Assembly (NCBI GenBank): GCA_030533445.1
Contig: CM060081.1
Span: 3,359,815-3,423,814 of the forward strand
From: Cyprinodon diabolis
Lineage: Eukaryota; Chordata; Actinopteri; Cyprinodontiformes; Cyprinodontidae
DNA length: 64,000 nucleotides
Direction: 5' to 3'
Within the stretch, counting starts at the first letter, position 1, and each line of letters starts with the position of its first letter. Below the pieces are notes generated by a model that saw nothing but the letters and a program-made list of their open reading frames with translations, was not told the DNA's origin and ran no database searches. Both the position numbers and the translations under genes were made by a program. Below, in pieces: positions 63,790 through 64,000 of this stretch.

Positions 63790-64000
63790 TAAAGGAATAG
63801 TACACCCAAAACATGATTAGCCTTCGTTTTCTACTCACACCCATGCTGAACAACACTCTGGAGTACTTTTTTGATATCTCAAATGCATCTGGAGATCTGG
63901 GAGGCTTCTTGCTGTCTGCTGACATTCAAATAATGGAGGTCTATGGCGCCCGAGGCAGACAGGTCCATAAAAGTCCACAAAAAACGTGTCAATATTCCTC
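63790..64000. repeat. Edge of another inverted-repeat miniature
   Basis: TTAAAGGAATAGTACACCCA at 63790 is a common start of a fish miniature family. The other end would be outside the window. Confidence 0.5.

Larger units (their letters stand above)
61915..63793 (-). pseudogene. L2-like LINE 3' end split by a Tc1 element
   Basis: On the minus strand, right of the Tc1, the frame reads KLRGDRVFSVAASKLWNGLP then LRIRQAT, the C-terminal end of an L2-like reverse transcriptase (63793-63707). Its 3' tail continues leftward to 63604 and resumes at 62000-61915, ending with GTGCTATATAAATAAAGTGG-type text. The Tc1-E element interrupts it. Confidence 0.7.

Noticed and set aside
1..64000. tRNA, rRNA or microRNA genes
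   Set aside because: No convincing intact A and B boxes with a cloverleaf, and no ribosomal sequence. The tRNA-like pieces at 39115 and 61685 belong to SINEs.
60000..64000. slmap FHA-domain exons
   Set aside because: I looked for the conserved FHA text on the minus strand up to the window edge and found none, so the gene start must lie further right.

Overview
This is vertebrate, almost certainly teleost fish, chromosomal DNA. The genes are spread over tens of kilobases as short exons with GT/AG borders. The intervening DNA is crowded with repeats typical of ray-finned fish: Tc1 elements bounded by TA, hAT, Harbinger and P-like miniatures, non-LTR retrotransposon tails, a solo LTR and long minisatellites. 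I cannot name the species.

Two host genes are supported, both on the minus strand and therefore read right to left. Positions 59753 to 28196 hold most of slmap (sarcolemma-associated protein): 21 coding exons of the coiled-coil region, followed by two alternative terminal exons that each encode a different C-terminal membrane anchor. Every splice junction keeps the reading frame. The N-terminal FHA domain must lie to the right of the window. About 14 kb beyond the slmap end, the first coding exon of a filamin, most likely flnb, lies at 12488-12197 with a GC-box promoter region just upstream; its other exons are left of the window. slmap followed by flnb in the same orientation matches the human 3p14.3 order as I remember it.

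Layout: 1-12196 is flnb intron 1, with a hAT element carrying a nested Harbinger miniature, one intact Tc1 and retrotransposon pieces. 12700-26800 is intergenic, with a hAT that hosts an intact DD36E-type Tc1, a solo LTR and LINE tails. 28292-36415 is the last slmap intron, with two fold-back miniatures, a second and nearly identical intact Tc1, and a 2.9 kb array of a 22-bp minisatellite that stops about 130 bp from the first tail-anchor exon. 39085-44403 holds two decayed Tc1 elements 35 bp apart. 44404-59753 holds the dense coiled-coil exons. 59754-64000 holds a THAP-bearing miniature and another intact Tc1 inside a LINE tail.

Four Tc1-type transposase frames are open (two are near-identical copies), one has two disabling changes and two are decayed or truncated. 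The items most worth following up are the slmap tail-anchor switch beside the minisatellite, the in-frame stop codon copied four times by a tandem repeat, the run of ten frame-neutral slmap exons, the fold-back miniatures with an expandable palindromic satellite, and the THAP-bearing miniature.
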